Source of the DNA: Planctomycetia bacterium
GTDB taxonomy: Bacteria; Planctomycetota; Planctomycetia; Pirellulales; Thermoguttaceae
NCBI GenBank assembly: GCA_030539295.1
Contig: JAUNSJ010000016.1
Coordinates: 1-64,000, forward strand
Direction: 5' to 3'
Length of the DNA stretch: 64,000 nucleotides
Part shown: positions 25,721 through 35,199 of the stretch, one piece after another
How positions within the stretch are numbered: the first letter of the stretch is position 1
Layout: each line of letters starts with the position of its first letter
Notes under the pieces: generated by a model
What the model was told of the DNA's origin: nothing
The model's input: the letters and a program-made list of their open reading frames with translations, nothing else
Databases searched by the model: none
Made by a program: the position numbers and the translations under genes

Positions 25721-26884
25721 ATGAGAGAGCGAGAGAACGAGCGGAAACCGTTAAGTTTGCTGGTAGGGCACGTGACCCTTTTAAAAAGGATAGCGGGTTT
25801 TACCCTGGTGGAATTGCTGGTGGTGATAGCCATCATAGGAATTCTGATAGCGTTGCTACTGCCGGCGGTGCAAGCGGCCCGGGAAGCGGCGCGACGCATG
25901 CAATGTAGCAACAACCTGAAGCAAATCGGGCTTGGTCTGCACAACTATCACGATGCGAATAACTCGTTTCCCGCGGCACGAATGTTCCTTTCCTCGAAGG
26001 CGGTATTAAACAACAGAAGCTATGAAGATGTCTGGTCCTCTTTGGTGGCCTGCTTGCCTTACATGGAACAGAATTCTCTTTTTGACTATATAAAGGAGAA
26101 AGTGGCCGCATGGGACGCAAATCCGGGATCGACTCGGGTTGCTGACCCCTACGATATAAATATGCCGGTCGTGCCAGGGACAACCTGTCCTTCTGACGGA
26201 AACTCGTCGTTGGGTATAGAAGAGGAAAATGCCTGTCCCCGATGCAGCTATATTTCCAGCCGCGGCGACTGTATCTTCCGCGTCCTTTTTGATTCCACCG
26301 CACCGCAAAGCGAGTTGGATACGTACAAACCTCTTCGGCCGCGCATGGGATTTGCCCCGTTCTTCTGGCATTCCGCCTCGGGAATCCTGGATGGTTTATC
26401 CAATACAATAGCGTATAGTGAAACAGTAACATCCAATACAAAAAAGGATGCGCGTGTTCGCGCTGGGGTTTCCAACGCCGGAGCTACCAAGGCGGGATGG
26501 ATCACTTCCTGTTTAAACACGGTGGACCCGGATAATGTGAGTTATCTTAAATCAGCGTCCTTTCCGAGTATATCCTATCGCGGTGCCCGAAGCTTCAATG
26601 GGCGCTTTGTTATGGGATGTTTCAATACGGTAATTCCGCCAAATGGCCCAAGTTGTACACCTAATGGTGATTTTAGAGCGGGCTGGCAGGTCGCTACGGC
26701 GACGAGTAATCATAGCGGAGGGGTTAATGTTTTAATTTTCGACGGATCGGTACGCTTCGTTTCCGAAACAATCGATTGTGGTAAGGAGAAAGATGTTGAA
26801 ACGGCAGTCCTTTCGGGTCCTTCCGGATTTGGAATTTGGGGATCCATGGGTTCGACAAACGGTGGTGAGACAGCCACGCTCTAG
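25721..26884 (+). CDS. DUF1559 pseudopilin-like protein (cassette 1)
   Basis: A 387-residue protein with a type IV prepilin-like N-terminus: a basic leader, then [15 protein letters not shown] with cleavage expected between Gly26 and Phe27 and the conserved Glu31 (+5 of the mature protein). The helix continues into the family hallmark [22 protein letters not shown]. The C-terminus shows the H-X9-DG motif ([12 protein letters not shown]), typical of DUF1559 (SBP_bac_10-type) proteins. Members occur by the dozen in planctomycetes and are thought to form thin pili or surface fibres; some may bind glycans. GAGGAG precedes the ATG. A lipoprotein and a hydrolase gene follow on the same strand. Confidence 0.9.
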   Translation: MRERENERKPLSLLVGHVTLLKRIAGFTLVELLVVIAIIGILIALLLPAVQAAREAARRMQCSNNLKQIGLGLHNYHDANNSFPAARMFLSSKAVLNNRSYEDVWSSLVACLPYMEQNSLFDYIKEKVAAWDANPGSTRVADPYDINMPVVPGTTCPSDGNSSLGIEEENACPRCSYISSRGDCIFRVLFDSTAPQSELDTYKPLRPRMGFAPFFWHSASGILDGLSNTIAYSETVTSNTKKDARVRAGVSNAGATKAGWITSCLNTVDPDNVSYLKSASFPSISYRGARSFNGRFVMGCFNTVIPPNGPSCTPNGDFRAGWQVATATSNHSGGVNVLIFDGSVRFVSETIDCGKEKDVETAVLSGPSGFGIWGSMGSTNGGETATL

Positions 26885-26925
26885 CAGACATATAAAACAC
26901 AAGAAACACAAGGAAAGTTCATGGT

Positions 26926-27417
26926 ATGAGTAGACACTATGGCGTTACGAGGTTTTCAATTCTCTTTTTGGCAATGATAATTCTGTTCGGATGTAAGGGC
27001 GAAAAGAGGCCGGAAGGCTTTCCAAAATTGTATCCCTGCAGCATTAGGGTAACGCAGGACAACGAGCCACTGGCCAATGCGAATTTGATCCTTTATGCCG
27101 ACACAGATGAATATGACCGTTGGTCCGTAGGCGGCACGACGAACGAACAGGGAGTCGCAACCATTGTAACCAACGGGAAATTTACCGGGGCACCCCAAGG
27201 GTCCTTTACCGTAGTCATAACGAAGGAAAGTCAGGAGAAAAGAGATGTTGCGCCCTCTGGGTCTCCTGAACCAGAGTTTGTCTTTGGGAAAGCCTGTCGT
27301 TTGGTTGCAAAAGACTATGGCGCGAAAGAGACCTCTCCGGCCCGAGTAACGGTTAAAGGTCGTACTACGGCGCAGATTGACGTGGGGCCTGCCGTTCATG
27401 AAGTTATTGACGAGTAG
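26926..27417 (+). CDS. Small lipoprotein with transthyretin-like domain (cassette 1)
   Basis: A 163-residue protein with a signal peptide and lipobox (ILFGC, Cys23). The mature part resembles the carboxypeptidase regulatory/transthyretin-like beta-sandwich: a strand pattern with NEPLANANLILYAD near residue 47, GGTTNEQGVATI near residue 67 and a final VTVKGRTTAQIDV strand. Small lipoproteins of this kind commonly follow DUF1559 genes in planctomycetes and could anchor or assemble the pilin; that is inference. It starts 41 bp after the DUF1559 stop with an AGGAAAG site, so it is in the same operon. Confidence 0.7.
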   Translation: MSRHYGVTRFSILFLAMIILFGCKGEKRPEGFPKLYPCSIRVTQDNEPLANANLILYADTDEYDRWSVGGTTNEQGVATIVTNGKFTGAPQGSFTVVITKESQEKRDVAPSGSPEPEFVFGKACRLVAKDYGAKETSPARVTVKGRTTAQIDVGPAVHEVIDE

Positions 27418-27448
27418 CCTTTTTTCAGGTTCTGGATATGAAGATTGT

Positions 27449-27488
27449 CTGTGCCGGTGGTAAGCTCATTAAGCCCAGACTGGCACAG
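27449..27488 (+). promoter_or_regulatory. Stem-loop between lipoprotein and hydrolase genes
   Basis: CTGTGCC (27449-27455) pairs exactly with GGCACAG (27482-27488). It lies 31 bp after the lipoprotein stop and ends 23 bp before the hydrolase start, with no T-run. It may adjust expression within the operon by mRNA processing or partial termination. Confidence 0.35.
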
Positions 27489-27511
27489 CAGAAGAACAGG
27501 AGATTTTTGCC

Positions 27512-29719
27512 ATGTTGCGTTTTTGGGGAGTATGCCTCTTACTTATATGTTTGCCTCTTGAGGTCTATGGGAAGGCACCCGACCTGACCCTGGCATCAGC
27601 GAGTGCCACTCTTGTTTGGAACGGTAACGGAATGTCGGTTCGGCCAAAGACCCAGTCGCCAGCTGTTGCCGGACTCCCGCGGCCGGTGTGGGCCGTTCGA
27701 CTCATTCAAGTGGACAAAACATCCGCCGCGGTACTGCGCGAAATTAATATTGACGATACTGACCAGTCCTGCGAACAAAGGAAACTGGAGTCAGGTTACG
27801 AATTGTATTATCCGAAACTTGTCAAGGGACAGGAGACGTTCGATATCTCTTGTCGAATGACTCTTTTGCTTGAGGGTGATTCGTTCCGGATAGACGCGGA
27901 ACTTAATAACCATTCGGAGAACTGGATCGTCTTGGAAATGACCGCGCCTGTCCTGAATGATATCCAGGCAGATCTGCAGGAATATCCTTTGTTGTGGCCT
28001 GACTGCCTTGGCTTGAAAGTCAGCGGGATCGGCGAACATTCCCCTTGGCGAAGAACAGGTAACGAACTGGAAATTACGGCTGTCTACCCTGGACTGTTTT
28101 TTAATATGCAGTACATGACGTTCGCGGGTAAGGAGGGCGGTCTTTGGCTTGGCTGTCCGGACCCGGAAAGAGCGGCCAAAAGATTCCGCGTCAGTTATAA
28201 TACTGACCAAAAAACTTTGAAGGCCGCCGTTGACCAACTCTGTTGTGTACATCCGGGAACCGTTTGGAAAAAAACAATCGAAGAGATCCATTGTTACTCT
28301 GGAGACTGGCACAAAGCGGCGGATCATTATCGTGCCCGATGCTCTTCCTGGATAAAGGCAGGCGAGCAAAAGCCACAATGGCTGGACGACTTAACAGGTA
28401 TGTTTCTTGTGATTATGAATCAGCAGAATAACCGTCATACGATGTGGCGTTATGATGAGATTGGTGCGAAGATGACCGAGGATGCCTTTGCACAAGGATT
28501 TAATATGATTGGTCTGTTCGGTTGGCATAAAGGCGGACATGACGCCTTGTTTCCTCTCTTTGAGGCGGACGAGCTGTTGGGAGGACGGCAGGCTCTTAAA
28601 GACGGAATTGCTGCGGCTCATAAAAGAGGACAAAAAGTTTGTCTTTTGGAGAATGGTCAACTTATTGATTATGCCTTGACGGATTATCTAAACGGAGAAA
28701 GTAAAAAACTCGTAGTTGTCAATCGGGACGGTTCGCGTCCCGAAGAGACGTGGACCATGCACGATGATACACCGCCCCATGTTTTTGGAAGGGCGTGTCT
28801 GCTCTCGGAAACCTGGTTCCAGATCCAGCTCGACCTGGCCAAAGACGCCAATGAACTTGGCGCCGATGGTATCCTGTATGATCAAATCAGTATCGGCGGT
28901 CCCATGCCTTGCTACTCACCTGAGCACGGGCATCCTGTACCGGCCATGACTCACGGTACCTCCGGCGCGATTCTTATGCAACGTGTCGACCGCGAAATGA
29001 AGAAAATCAATCCGAATTTCATCGTTATGACGGAAGGTTTTAACGACGCTTCTGTCGACTCTTGCTCCTTCTACCACAGCTACGGCAGTGGACTCTACGG
29101 CACACCAGCACTGGAGAGCATACGACAATGGCGAGACGGAACTGGTGAGATTGTGCCCTTTCGTTCCCTGTTTCTTTACACGTGGCCGGAAGCTGTCTTG
29201 ACGATTCGCAATCCCATACCGCTGCAACATCGTCGCAATACGAACATGGCGTGCGTTTTGGGACTTAAGCATGAAGTGGAAGTTCGCTTTCCCGCTGACG
29301 TCGAGGCTCTGGCGAGCGGACATCTTGCGGACAGGGCTCGGTATGAGCAGGACCACCTATCGAAATCCCGGTTGGGAACGCTTGTTCTGGACGCCTTTGC
29401 CGGTCGCGATACGCGGCTGGATATGGCTTACACAAAGACCATGGCCGAATTTCGACAGAAGTACAGCGATCTGTTGCTCGCGGGGCGGTTTTGCGATACG
29501 GTCGGGTTTACCTGTTCCGGGAAAGTACTGGCAACGGCATTCGAAGGCAAGGACCGTTTTGGTGTCATTGTCTGGAATCCGGAAGAGGAACCCGTTGCTT
29601 TTTCAGTTAATGTACCAGGCAAAAAGCTTGTGGAAGCCGCCAGTCCGGAGACGGGGCTTCAGTCTGATCCGTTTGCCGATCTGCCGCCCTGCAGTGTGCG
29701 TCTACTTATCTGGCAATAG
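27512..29719 (+). CDS. Secreted DUF6259-type glycoside hydrolase-like protein
   Basis: A 735-residue protein with a signal peptide (hydrophobic residues ~4-20). The N-terminal ~270 residues look like a beta-sandwich (many short strands, DSFRIDAELNNHSENW), followed by a TIM-barrel-like domain: GFNMIGLFGWHKGGHD near residue 333, ADGILYDQISIGG near residue 450, with an Asp at the end of a strand as in glycosidase nucleophiles, and FIVMTEGFND near residue 505. A small C-terminal beta domain follows. This is the DUF6259 architecture, thought to be distantly related to GH-clan alpha-glycosidases. Catalytic residues and substrate are not established. It is the third gene of cassette 1. Confidence 0.7.
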   Translation: MLRFWGVCLLLICLPLEVYGKAPDLTLASASATLVWNGNGMSVRPKTQSPAVAGLPRPVWAVRLIQVDKTSAAVLREINIDDTDQSCEQRKLESGYELYYPKLVKGQETFDISCRMTLLLEGDSFRIDAELNNHSENWIVLEMTAPVLNDIQADLQEYPLLWPDCLGLKVSGIGEHSPWRRTGNELEITAVYPGLFFNMQYMTFAGKEGGLWLGCPDPERAAKRFRVSYNTDQKTLKAAVDQLCCVHPGTVWKKTIEEIHCYSGDWHKAADHYRARCSSWIKAGEQKPQWLDDLTGMFLVIMNQQNNRHTMWRYDEIGAKMTEDAFAQGFNMIGLFGWHKGGHDALFPLFEADELLGGRQALKDGIAAAHKRGQKVCLLENGQLIDYALTDYLNGESKKLVVVNRDGSRPEETWTMHDDTPPHVFGRACLLSETWFQIQLDLAKDANELGADGILYDQISIGGPMPCYSPEHGHPVPAMTHGTSGAILMQRVDREMKKINPNFIVMTEGFNDASVDSCSFYHSYGSGLYGTPALESIRQWRDGTGEIVPFRSLFLYTWPEAVLTIRNPIPLQHRRNTNMACVLGLKHEVEVRFPADVEALASGHLADRARYEQDHLSKSRLGTLVLDAFAGRDTRLDMAYTKTMAEFRQKYSDLLLAGRFCDTVGFTCSGKVLATAFEGKDRFGVIVWNPEEEPVAFSVNVPGKKLVEAASPETGLQSDPFADLPPCSVRLLIWQ

Positions 29720-29834
29720 TAGCCCGGGCCGGTCGGTATCTCTTGGTTGGGGTCCGGATAGACCGGTCGTACCGATTTTGCCCGGCACTGAAAAAAAGTC
29801 TACAAAAAAATGAAGGGAACAGGAATTATTATTC

Positions 29835-29863
29835 TTGACAATTCCCTAATTTTACGATACTAT
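29835..29863 (+). promoter_or_regulatory. Strong sigma-70 promoter of a short transcription unit
   Basis: TTGACA (29835-29840), 17 bp and TACTAT (29858-29863). The -35 is perfect and the -10 matches four of six bases. It lies 115 bp after the hydrolase stop and points at a terminator less than 100 bp away. Confidence 0.65.
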
Positions 29864-29869
29864 CCATAT

Positions 29870-29953
29870 TATACAGTTTGTGTAGTTTGTCCATATCCCG
29901 TGGATAAAAGAAAGAGACAGACCTTTTGTTAGGTGAAAAAGTCTGTTTTTTTT
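29870..29953 (+). ncRNA. Candidate small RNA (~84 nt) or attenuated leader
   Basis: The region from the expected start site near 29870 to the T-run at 29953 contains a small hairpin (TATCC 29894-29898 with GGATA 29902-29906) and then a strong terminator hairpin. No start codon with a ribosome binding site and usable frame is visible. It could be an independent small RNA, or a leader whose terminator controls the coiled-coil gene at 30070. It matches no RNA family that I recognise. Confidence 0.4.
29917..29953 (+). terminator. Intrinsic terminator with T8 tail
   Basis: ACAGACCTTTT (29917-29927) pairs with AAAAAGTCTGT (29936-29946) at ten of eleven positions, with a loop of eight bases, and runs into eight T (29946-29953). 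This is one of the clearest Rho-independent terminators in the window. Confidence 0.75.
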
Positions 29954-30069
29954 GCCTATTTTAGTAAAATTGTCAGTCCGGGACCTGCACAAGCTGAAAA
30001 AGTCGCTATAATATTTTATAGAGATGGATAATATACAGGGAACCGTTCACTCGACCTCAAGGTGCGAAA

Positions 30070-31455
30070 ATGAATATTTGGAATAAAGTCCTTTTAGTAC
30101 TTATAACGCTTACCGGGATTGGTTTTATGATTCTGGCGTCGAATCGGTATGTGCTGCAGAAAGACTGGGCAACGAAGATTCAAAACCTGGAAAAGAAGCT
30201 TGCCCAGGCGGAAAGCGAAGTGCAAACACTGGAGCAGGAGATCTATGGTGACCCGCTCAAGAAGGAGCGTGACTGGGATAACCTTCCTCTACTGGCCCAG
30301 AAGGAGCGGATTCGCTCGTTGATAAGTGGGGCGATTTGGGTAGGTTGTGAATCTCAAACGATTTCCTCGCAGAATAATCGCGTAACGACGAGCTTTATTT
30401 TGCCCACTCAATACAACTATGCGGGAGTGCGGCCGTCGAGCCTGGTGTATCTCTTTGACTCGGGAGCCCCGTTCGTAGCGGTTGCGAGTTCTGCGGGCGC
30501 GGAGGCGCCGGCCGAGGCAGGTACGGAGTCCGAAGCGACGGAAGAAGCGTCCGAGACGCCTGCCGAGCCCGCACCCGCACCGGAAGTGGCCGCTGAGGTC
30601 GATTCGTCGGACGCCGCCGCGGCTGAGCCTGCCATTGCAACGGCACCGGCCCGATTCCTTGGCATCTTTAAGATTGAGGCCGTCAATCGCAGTGAGATTA
30701 ATCTCTCCTCTGTTAATAACATGACACAGGATGAAATTGACCTGCTGGACCAGTCGATTAAGGGTAAGAATAGCTGGATTGTCTGCCCTGACCGTCCCCC
30801 GGTCGACTCCCCTGCTGACCTAAAGGCTTGGTGTGGAAGTAATTCGGAATTTCTGACCATGCTTAGTGCTGAAGAGCAGGATTTCCTTTTAAAAGACGAA
30901 TTTACGCCCGGTGAAGCTCTCGTAATTGGTCGCGGCGATATGGATAGTGACCATGTTGAGAAGCGATTGCCGCTGGACTTTAATTATCTGTTGGAGCAAG
31001 GGTATACGAAACGAGATACGCTTACGGCCACGATAGCGCGTAAGGAAATGTCTCTTGCGGACGTGAATCTCGTCCTGGTTGAACAGCTTCTGACTATGGG
31101 TATGGATATTCCGGAAGTGGCGCAAGCAGTCGTAGACCGTGCCGTTTATGACGCCGCGAAGGCGGAATATAAGCATGTCAGTATGACGGATAAGAAGACG
31201 CAGTTGACGGCGGCTCTGGCCAGTATGAAGAAGCAGTGTGAAATTGTCCACGACAAATTGGAGCTGGTCGAGACGACGCTTGCGGAAATGCGGGCGGAAA
31301 TTGAATCGCTCCTGGCAAAGAATCGGGATTTGGCTATAGGAATTGCGCAATCGCAGTTTCAGGCGGTGAACAAGATTCTGGGTCTTTCAGCGCAGACGGA
31401 GCCGACGAGCGATACAGGCGTAGCGAATTCACGGGATCTGGTACAGGGAATATGA
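30070..31455 (+). CDS. Membrane-anchored coiled-coil protein of unknown function
   Basis: A 461-residue protein with one N-terminal membrane helix (residues ~6-24), a coiled coil directly after it (residues ~33-62, heptads of Leu, Glu and Lys), a low-complexity Ala/Glu/Pro linker (residues ~138-195, EAPAEAGTESEATEEASE and similar) and a second long coiled coil near residues 370-430. Some predicted beta-strands lie between. No enzyme motif is present. It probably scaffolds or spans the periplasm. The next gene, a membrane vWA protein, starts 109 bp downstream on the same strand and could act with it. Confidence 0.65.
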   Translation: MNIWNKVLLVLITLTGIGFMILASNRYVLQKDWATKIQNLEKKLAQAESEVQTLEQEIYGDPLKKERDWDNLPLLAQKERIRSLISGAIWVGCESQTISSQNNRVTTSFILPTQYNYAGVRPSSLVYLFDSGAPFVAVASSAGAEAPAEAGTESEATEEASETPAEPAPAPEVAAEVDSSDAAAAEPAIATAPARFLGIFKIEAVNRSEINLSSVNNMTQDEIDLLDQSIKGKNSWIVCPDRPPVDSPADLKAWCGSNSEFLTMLSAEEQDFLLKDEFTPGEALVIGRGDMDSDHVEKRLPLDFNYLLEQGYTKRDTLTATIARKEMSLADVNLVLVEQLLTMGMDIPEVAQAVVDRAVYDAAKAEYKHVSMTDKKTQLTAALASMKKQCEIVHDKLELVETTLAEMRAEIESLLAKNRDLAIGIAQSQFQAVNKILGLSAQTEPTSDTGVANSRDLVQGI

Positions 31456-31564
31456 TTCCGTTGGCAATGAATCCTGGGATTCAGCGTTCTGACGGCCCGG
31501 TCGTGATTCAGCCTCCCTTGTCCAGATTCGTTCCTTTTGCGTGGAACAGGTAGACGGTAGCGCA

Positions 31565-33964
31565 ATGAGACTTTCACTATCTCCTGTCTGGGGCAGTTGG
31601 CTGGCGGTCGAAGTGTTCCTGTTGTTTCTCTTGGCGATTATTTTGCTCTTTCCGCCGCGTCAGGCGCTTTTGTCGTCTGGAAAACGGCGTGTCTTGACCG
31701 GATTGCGTCTCGCCGCGTGGCTGCTTCTGGCACTGCTGTGTCATTTACCGGCCGTTCTGTTTACGACCAGTGAACCCCTACCGGCCTCTTTGGTACTCCT
31801 CGTGGACCAGTCGCAGAGTATGAGTGTGGCCGACGAAATGGGTCGGCGCTCGCGTTTCGAGGCGGTGCGAGATGCACTGGACCAGTCGGAATCGGTCTTG
31901 AAACAGCTTGATGAGGCCTATGATCTGGAAGCCTTCTCGTTCGACCGGGGCCTGTATCCGAGTCCCGTACGGGATGGAAAAATCGAACTTCAATCGGAGC
32001 CAACAGGCGAGGAAACAGCAATCGGAGCGGCACTGGAGGAAACCTTTTCCTCGCATGCCGGTAAGCGACTGACCGGAATTGTCCTCTTGAGCGACGGGTC
32101 GCAGCGAACGCGAGTTGCCCGTTCTGGACACCAAGGCACGGCCGCGTCTGTCCGGGGGCAGGAGTCACTTCCCATGACAACGGCCCTGCGTCTGAAAGAT
32201 GCGCACATACCGATCTATACGGTTCGATTCGGCCGGCCAGGCAACGTGGCTTCCATGCAGGACGTTGCCATAACGGATTTCGTCTGCAACGACCGCGTTT
32301 TTTGCAATAATGAACTTGTACTTACGGGCCAGACGCGTATTTTTGGCTATAAAGACGTAGACGTGCCGGTCATTTTGAGCGTGGAGAATGACGAGGGCCA
32401 GATGGAGGAAGTCGACCGCCTCACCTTAAAGTCAGAGACCGAGGCGGAGGCCATCTTTCCCTGGCGCTTCGTCTGGCAGGCGAAAGAGCCAGGTCAAAAG
32501 AAACTGACCGTTTCCATACCGCCCATGCAAGGCGAACTTCTCGGTACCAATAATGAGTTAGGGGGCTTCGTTACGGTTGTCGAAGGGGGCTTGAATATTC
32601 TGTACGTTGAAGGGACACGCCGGTTTGAGCAGAAATATATTCGACTCTCCCTGGACTCCTCGGCTGATATACACGTGGATTACTGGCGCAGCCCGCCGGA
32701 TGTCACCATTCGTCCGGAGGGTAAGACGGAGGCGGAACGCATTGCCCTGGTTGCCCCAACGCGTGGCTCGCTCGTCCCGAATTGTCTCGTGCCCGGCAAA
32801 TATCACGCGTATATAATTGGCGATATGGACGCAACGGCGTGGAAACCGGAGGAACTTAAGGCCCTTGCCCAATGTGTGGACGCGGGTAGTGGTCTTATTC
32901 TGCTCGGGGGCGACCGGTCTTTCGCTGCTGGCGGCTATGGTAAGACGGAGTTGGCCGATGCCGTTCCGTTCCTCTTGCGGGATGTGGACCGTGTCCCGCC
33001 GGGTATAACAATGGCCCAATTTCGCGAGTCACTGCCGCCTGGTCGCGACCTCTTGCGGGACGGACCGCTAGTCGTGCTGCCGGAGCCGGGCGAACGGCAT
33101 TATCTTAGTACGCTGGAGTTGGATGCCGAAAAGAATCAGGAGCACTGGCGATCGCTGGAACCGCTCGACCGCGTTTTTATGCCGGGCGACCTCAAGCCGG
33201 CGGCACGGGTTGTGCTGTGGGCACAGCGTGGTGCGGAGTCCGGTCCGCCAGAGCTTCCGCTCCTGGTGACCAGTCAGTATGGTGCGGGGCGAGTCGCCGC
33301 TTTCCTGACCGATTCCAGTTGGAAATGGTACACGTCGGGGCATGATCAGGAGCATAAACGATTCTGGCGTCGACTCATCTTGTGGACGGCCGGCCTGGAC
33401 GAAATTCCCGCCGGTGAATTGGCCATTTCGCTGGAGACGATGCGAGTCGATAAAGGTGCGTCGCTGGAGTTCTCCGTGGCCTATCGCCCGAAAGAAGGGG
33501 AAAATTTAGCGGACTTTGAACTGACCGCCAGCGTGATGGCCCCGGACGGCACGTCGCGAAATGTGTCTCTCCTGGAGGAATCGGGCGGCTATTCCGGTAC
33601 TTATCGCGATACGGAACTGCCTGGCGACTACCGCATTCAGGCCGCGCTGGTCCGCAAGGCCAACGGAACGGAACAGGCAAAAGCACAGTCTCGCTTTCTG
33701 GTTCGCGAGCGTAATATGGAACTGGATCAGCCCGCGGCGACGATTTCCGTTATGGAGAATCTTGCCGCGGTTACCGAGGGGCAGTCGGTCGCGCCGGAGC
33801 AACTGAAAGACCTCTTGAGCGAACTGCTTACCAAACGTTCCGAGCTGTCCGAAGTACGTCAGATACGCAAGACGCTCTACGACACCTGGCCGTTCTTCCT
33901 GCTCTTCGCCGGTCTCCTCTGCACCGAATGGTTCCTGCGAAAACGATGGGGTAACGTCGGATAA
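31565..33964 (+). CDS. Membrane protein with vWA domain and amidotransferase-like fold
   Basis: A protein of about 799 residues. Two membrane helices lie near residues 13-29 and 47-66, and one at the C-terminus (about 775-792). A vWA domain starts near residue 75 with the metal-site motif LVDQSQSMS (Asp81, Ser83, Ser85) and has LLSDGS downstream. Residues ~330-600 resemble the class I glutamine amidotransferase-like domain (YIIGDMDATAW, GLILLGGDRSFAAGGYG), without an obvious catalytic Cys triad. This is the architecture of large planctomycete and Bacteroidetes membrane proteins near BatA-like systems; function unknown. The ATG at 31565 has a weak ribosome binding site; a GTG at 31541 is the alternative. 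Confidence 0.75.
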   Translation: MRLSLSPVWGSWLAVEVFLLFLLAIILLFPPRQALLSSGKRRVLTGLRLAAWLLLALLCHLPAVLFTTSEPLPASLVLLVDQSQSMSVADEMGRRSRFEAVRDALDQSESVLKQLDEAYDLEAFSFDRGLYPSPVRDGKIELQSEPTGEETAIGAALEETFSSHAGKRLTGIVLLSDGSQRTRVARSGHQGTAASVRGQESLPMTTALRLKDAHIPIYTVRFGRPGNVASMQDVAITDFVCNDRVFCNNELVLTGQTRIFGYKDVDVPVILSVENDEGQMEEVDRLTLKSETEAEAIFPWRFVWQAKEPGQKKLTVSIPPMQGELLGTNNELGGFVTVVEGGLNILYVEGTRRFEQKYIRLSLDSSADIHVDYWRSPPDVTIRPEGKTEAERIALVAPTRGSLVPNCLVPGKYHAYIIGDMDATAWKPEELKALAQCVDAGSGLILLGGDRSFAAGGYGKTELADAVPFLLRDVDRVPPGITMAQFRESLPPGRDLLRDGPLVVLPEPGERHYLSTLELDAEKNQEHWRSLEPLDRVFMPGDLKPAARVVLWAQRGAESGPPELPLLVTSQYGAGRVAAFLTDSSWKWYTSGHDQEHKRFWRRLILWTAGLDEIPAGELAISLETMRVDKGASLEFSVAYRPKEGENLADFELTASVMAPDGTSRNVSLLEESGGYSGTYRDTELPGDYRIQAALVRKANGTEQAKAQSRFLVRERNMELDQPAATISVMENLAAVTEGQSVAPEQLKDLLSELLTKRSELSEVRQIRKTLYDTWPFFLLFAGLLCTEWFLRKRWGNVG

Positions 33965-34024
33965 ACGGCGCGGTGTCCTGAATGAGGCGGCTCACTTAAA
34001 AGAGTCCTGTTGTGGGACAACTTC

Positions 34025-35116
34025 CTAGCGGTGAAGAACGCGGCGAATTTGTCGCATGCTGGCCGTTCCGGTGACGCCGATTTGGCGTATTGTGATTGAG
34101 GAAACGACGTTAGCCAGCCACGCGGCGGAGGCCAGGTCCAGGCCAATAACGCGGCCAAAAGCAAAGGCGGCGTTGGTTGCGTCTCCTGCCCCGCAAATAT
34201 CGATCTGACCCCGCACTCGTATCGGCGGAATGATCGTGGCCTGATCCCCCTGGAACAGGAGAGAACCTTTCTCGCCCCGGGTAACCAGCACCGGCCGGTC
34301 GTTCCGTTCCGACAGCCACTTGCCGGCCGAGAGCAGTTCATCATCCTTAAAAATCGTGGCAACGTCGGCATCGACATTCTTCGGCTGCTCGCCCCGTTTA
34401 TAGCGTTCGTAGCAGGAGATGATTTCGTTCGCGTTGCACTTGACGAGAATATTTTGATAGCGGTCGGGGTAGGATCGGGAATCGCCCAGGAAGAAAATGG
34501 CGGGATATCGCTTGCCGAGTCGACCCAGAAATTTGCGAAAACGATCGGTTACAACGGACCCCGGCTCGTTTGTGAACTGGTCACATATAATGACCGCGTC
34601 CACCGTTTCGATTATACTGGCAAGCTTGGTTTCCAGTTCCGCAAAGATGGCGTTCGGAATGCGTTTCGGCTGACGAATATCAATGCGGTTCAGCTCTCGA
34701 TTGCCTTCGTCGAGCATCTCCATGGGCTTAATATACGTATTGGTCAGGAGGTCGTCGCCGACGAGAAGGAGGTCGGTATTGGCCCCGAGTTTCGTTAAGG
34801 CGGAGGCCAGGTCGCAGCCTTCCCCGTCGTTTCCGCGGACGCCCACACACTGAACCTTGGCCCCCAAAGCAATCAAGTTTGCCGTAACTGTACCGCCGAC
34901 GCCGGGATAACAGGCCGTTCTTCGCACTTGACGGGCAGTAAGCCCCGTCTCGACCGAAGGTTCATCCAGGGCCGGGTCAATATAAAGGTACTTGTCGAGA
35001 CAGTAATCGCCGACAACGGCAATATTCGGCTGACGATGTGCCATGAGCAGTGACAGAATTTGTTCCCTGTTCGGATGATACTTTTCCAGAACGACCGCGC
35101 TTTTCTTCGAAAACAT
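34025..35116 (-). CDS. PfkB-family carbohydrate kinase, HldE/RfaE-like
   Basis: A 363-residue ribokinase-family kinase. It starts at the ATG at 35116, which has a strong AGAGGAG site; an ATG 66 bp upstream is unlikely. Near residue 35 it has IAVVGDYCLDKYLYIDP and then GVGGTVTANLIALGA (substrate side), and near residue 330 the GAGDATNAAFA motif with the catalytic Asp. The order and the GDxxLDKY start resemble the kinase domain of HldE, which phosphorylates D-glycero-D-manno-heptose 7-phosphate at C1. It is the third gene of an operon with a XylR regulator and a SIS-HAD fusion. Whether the substrate is a heptose or another sugar phosphate is open. Confidence 0.8.
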   Translation of the reverse strand: MFSKKSAVVLEKYHPNREQILSLLMAHRQPNIAVVGDYCLDKYLYIDPALDEPSVETGLTARQVRRTACYPGVGGTVTANLIALGAKVQCVGVRGNDGEGCDLASALTKLGANTDLLLVGDDLLTNTYIKPMEMLDEGNRELNRIDIRQPKRIPNAIFAELETKLASIIETVDAVIICDQFTNEPGSVVTDRFRKFLGRLGKRYPAIFFLGDSRSYPDRYQNILVKCNANEIISCYERYKRGEQPKNVDADVATIFKDDELLSAGKWLSERNDRPVLVTRGEKGSLLFQGDQATIIPPIRVRGQIDICGAGDATNAAFAFGRVIGLDLASAAWLANVVSSITIRQIGVTGTASMRQIRRVLHR

Positions 35117-35199
35117 ATTGACTCCTCTTGTCTCCACGGATAATTGCGCCACCGGTAACCCATGACAGGTATCCGGTGGCACTGACTACGTACCTGACG

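Larger units (their letters stand above)
29720..30069. other. 350-bp intergenic region with a promoter and terminator unit
   Basis: AT-rich compared with its surroundings. It contains the promoter at 29835-29863 and the terminator at 29917-29953 described separately, then a TATAAT at 30007-30012 without a clear -35 that could serve the coiled-coil gene at 30070. No open frame of note. Confidence 0.6.
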
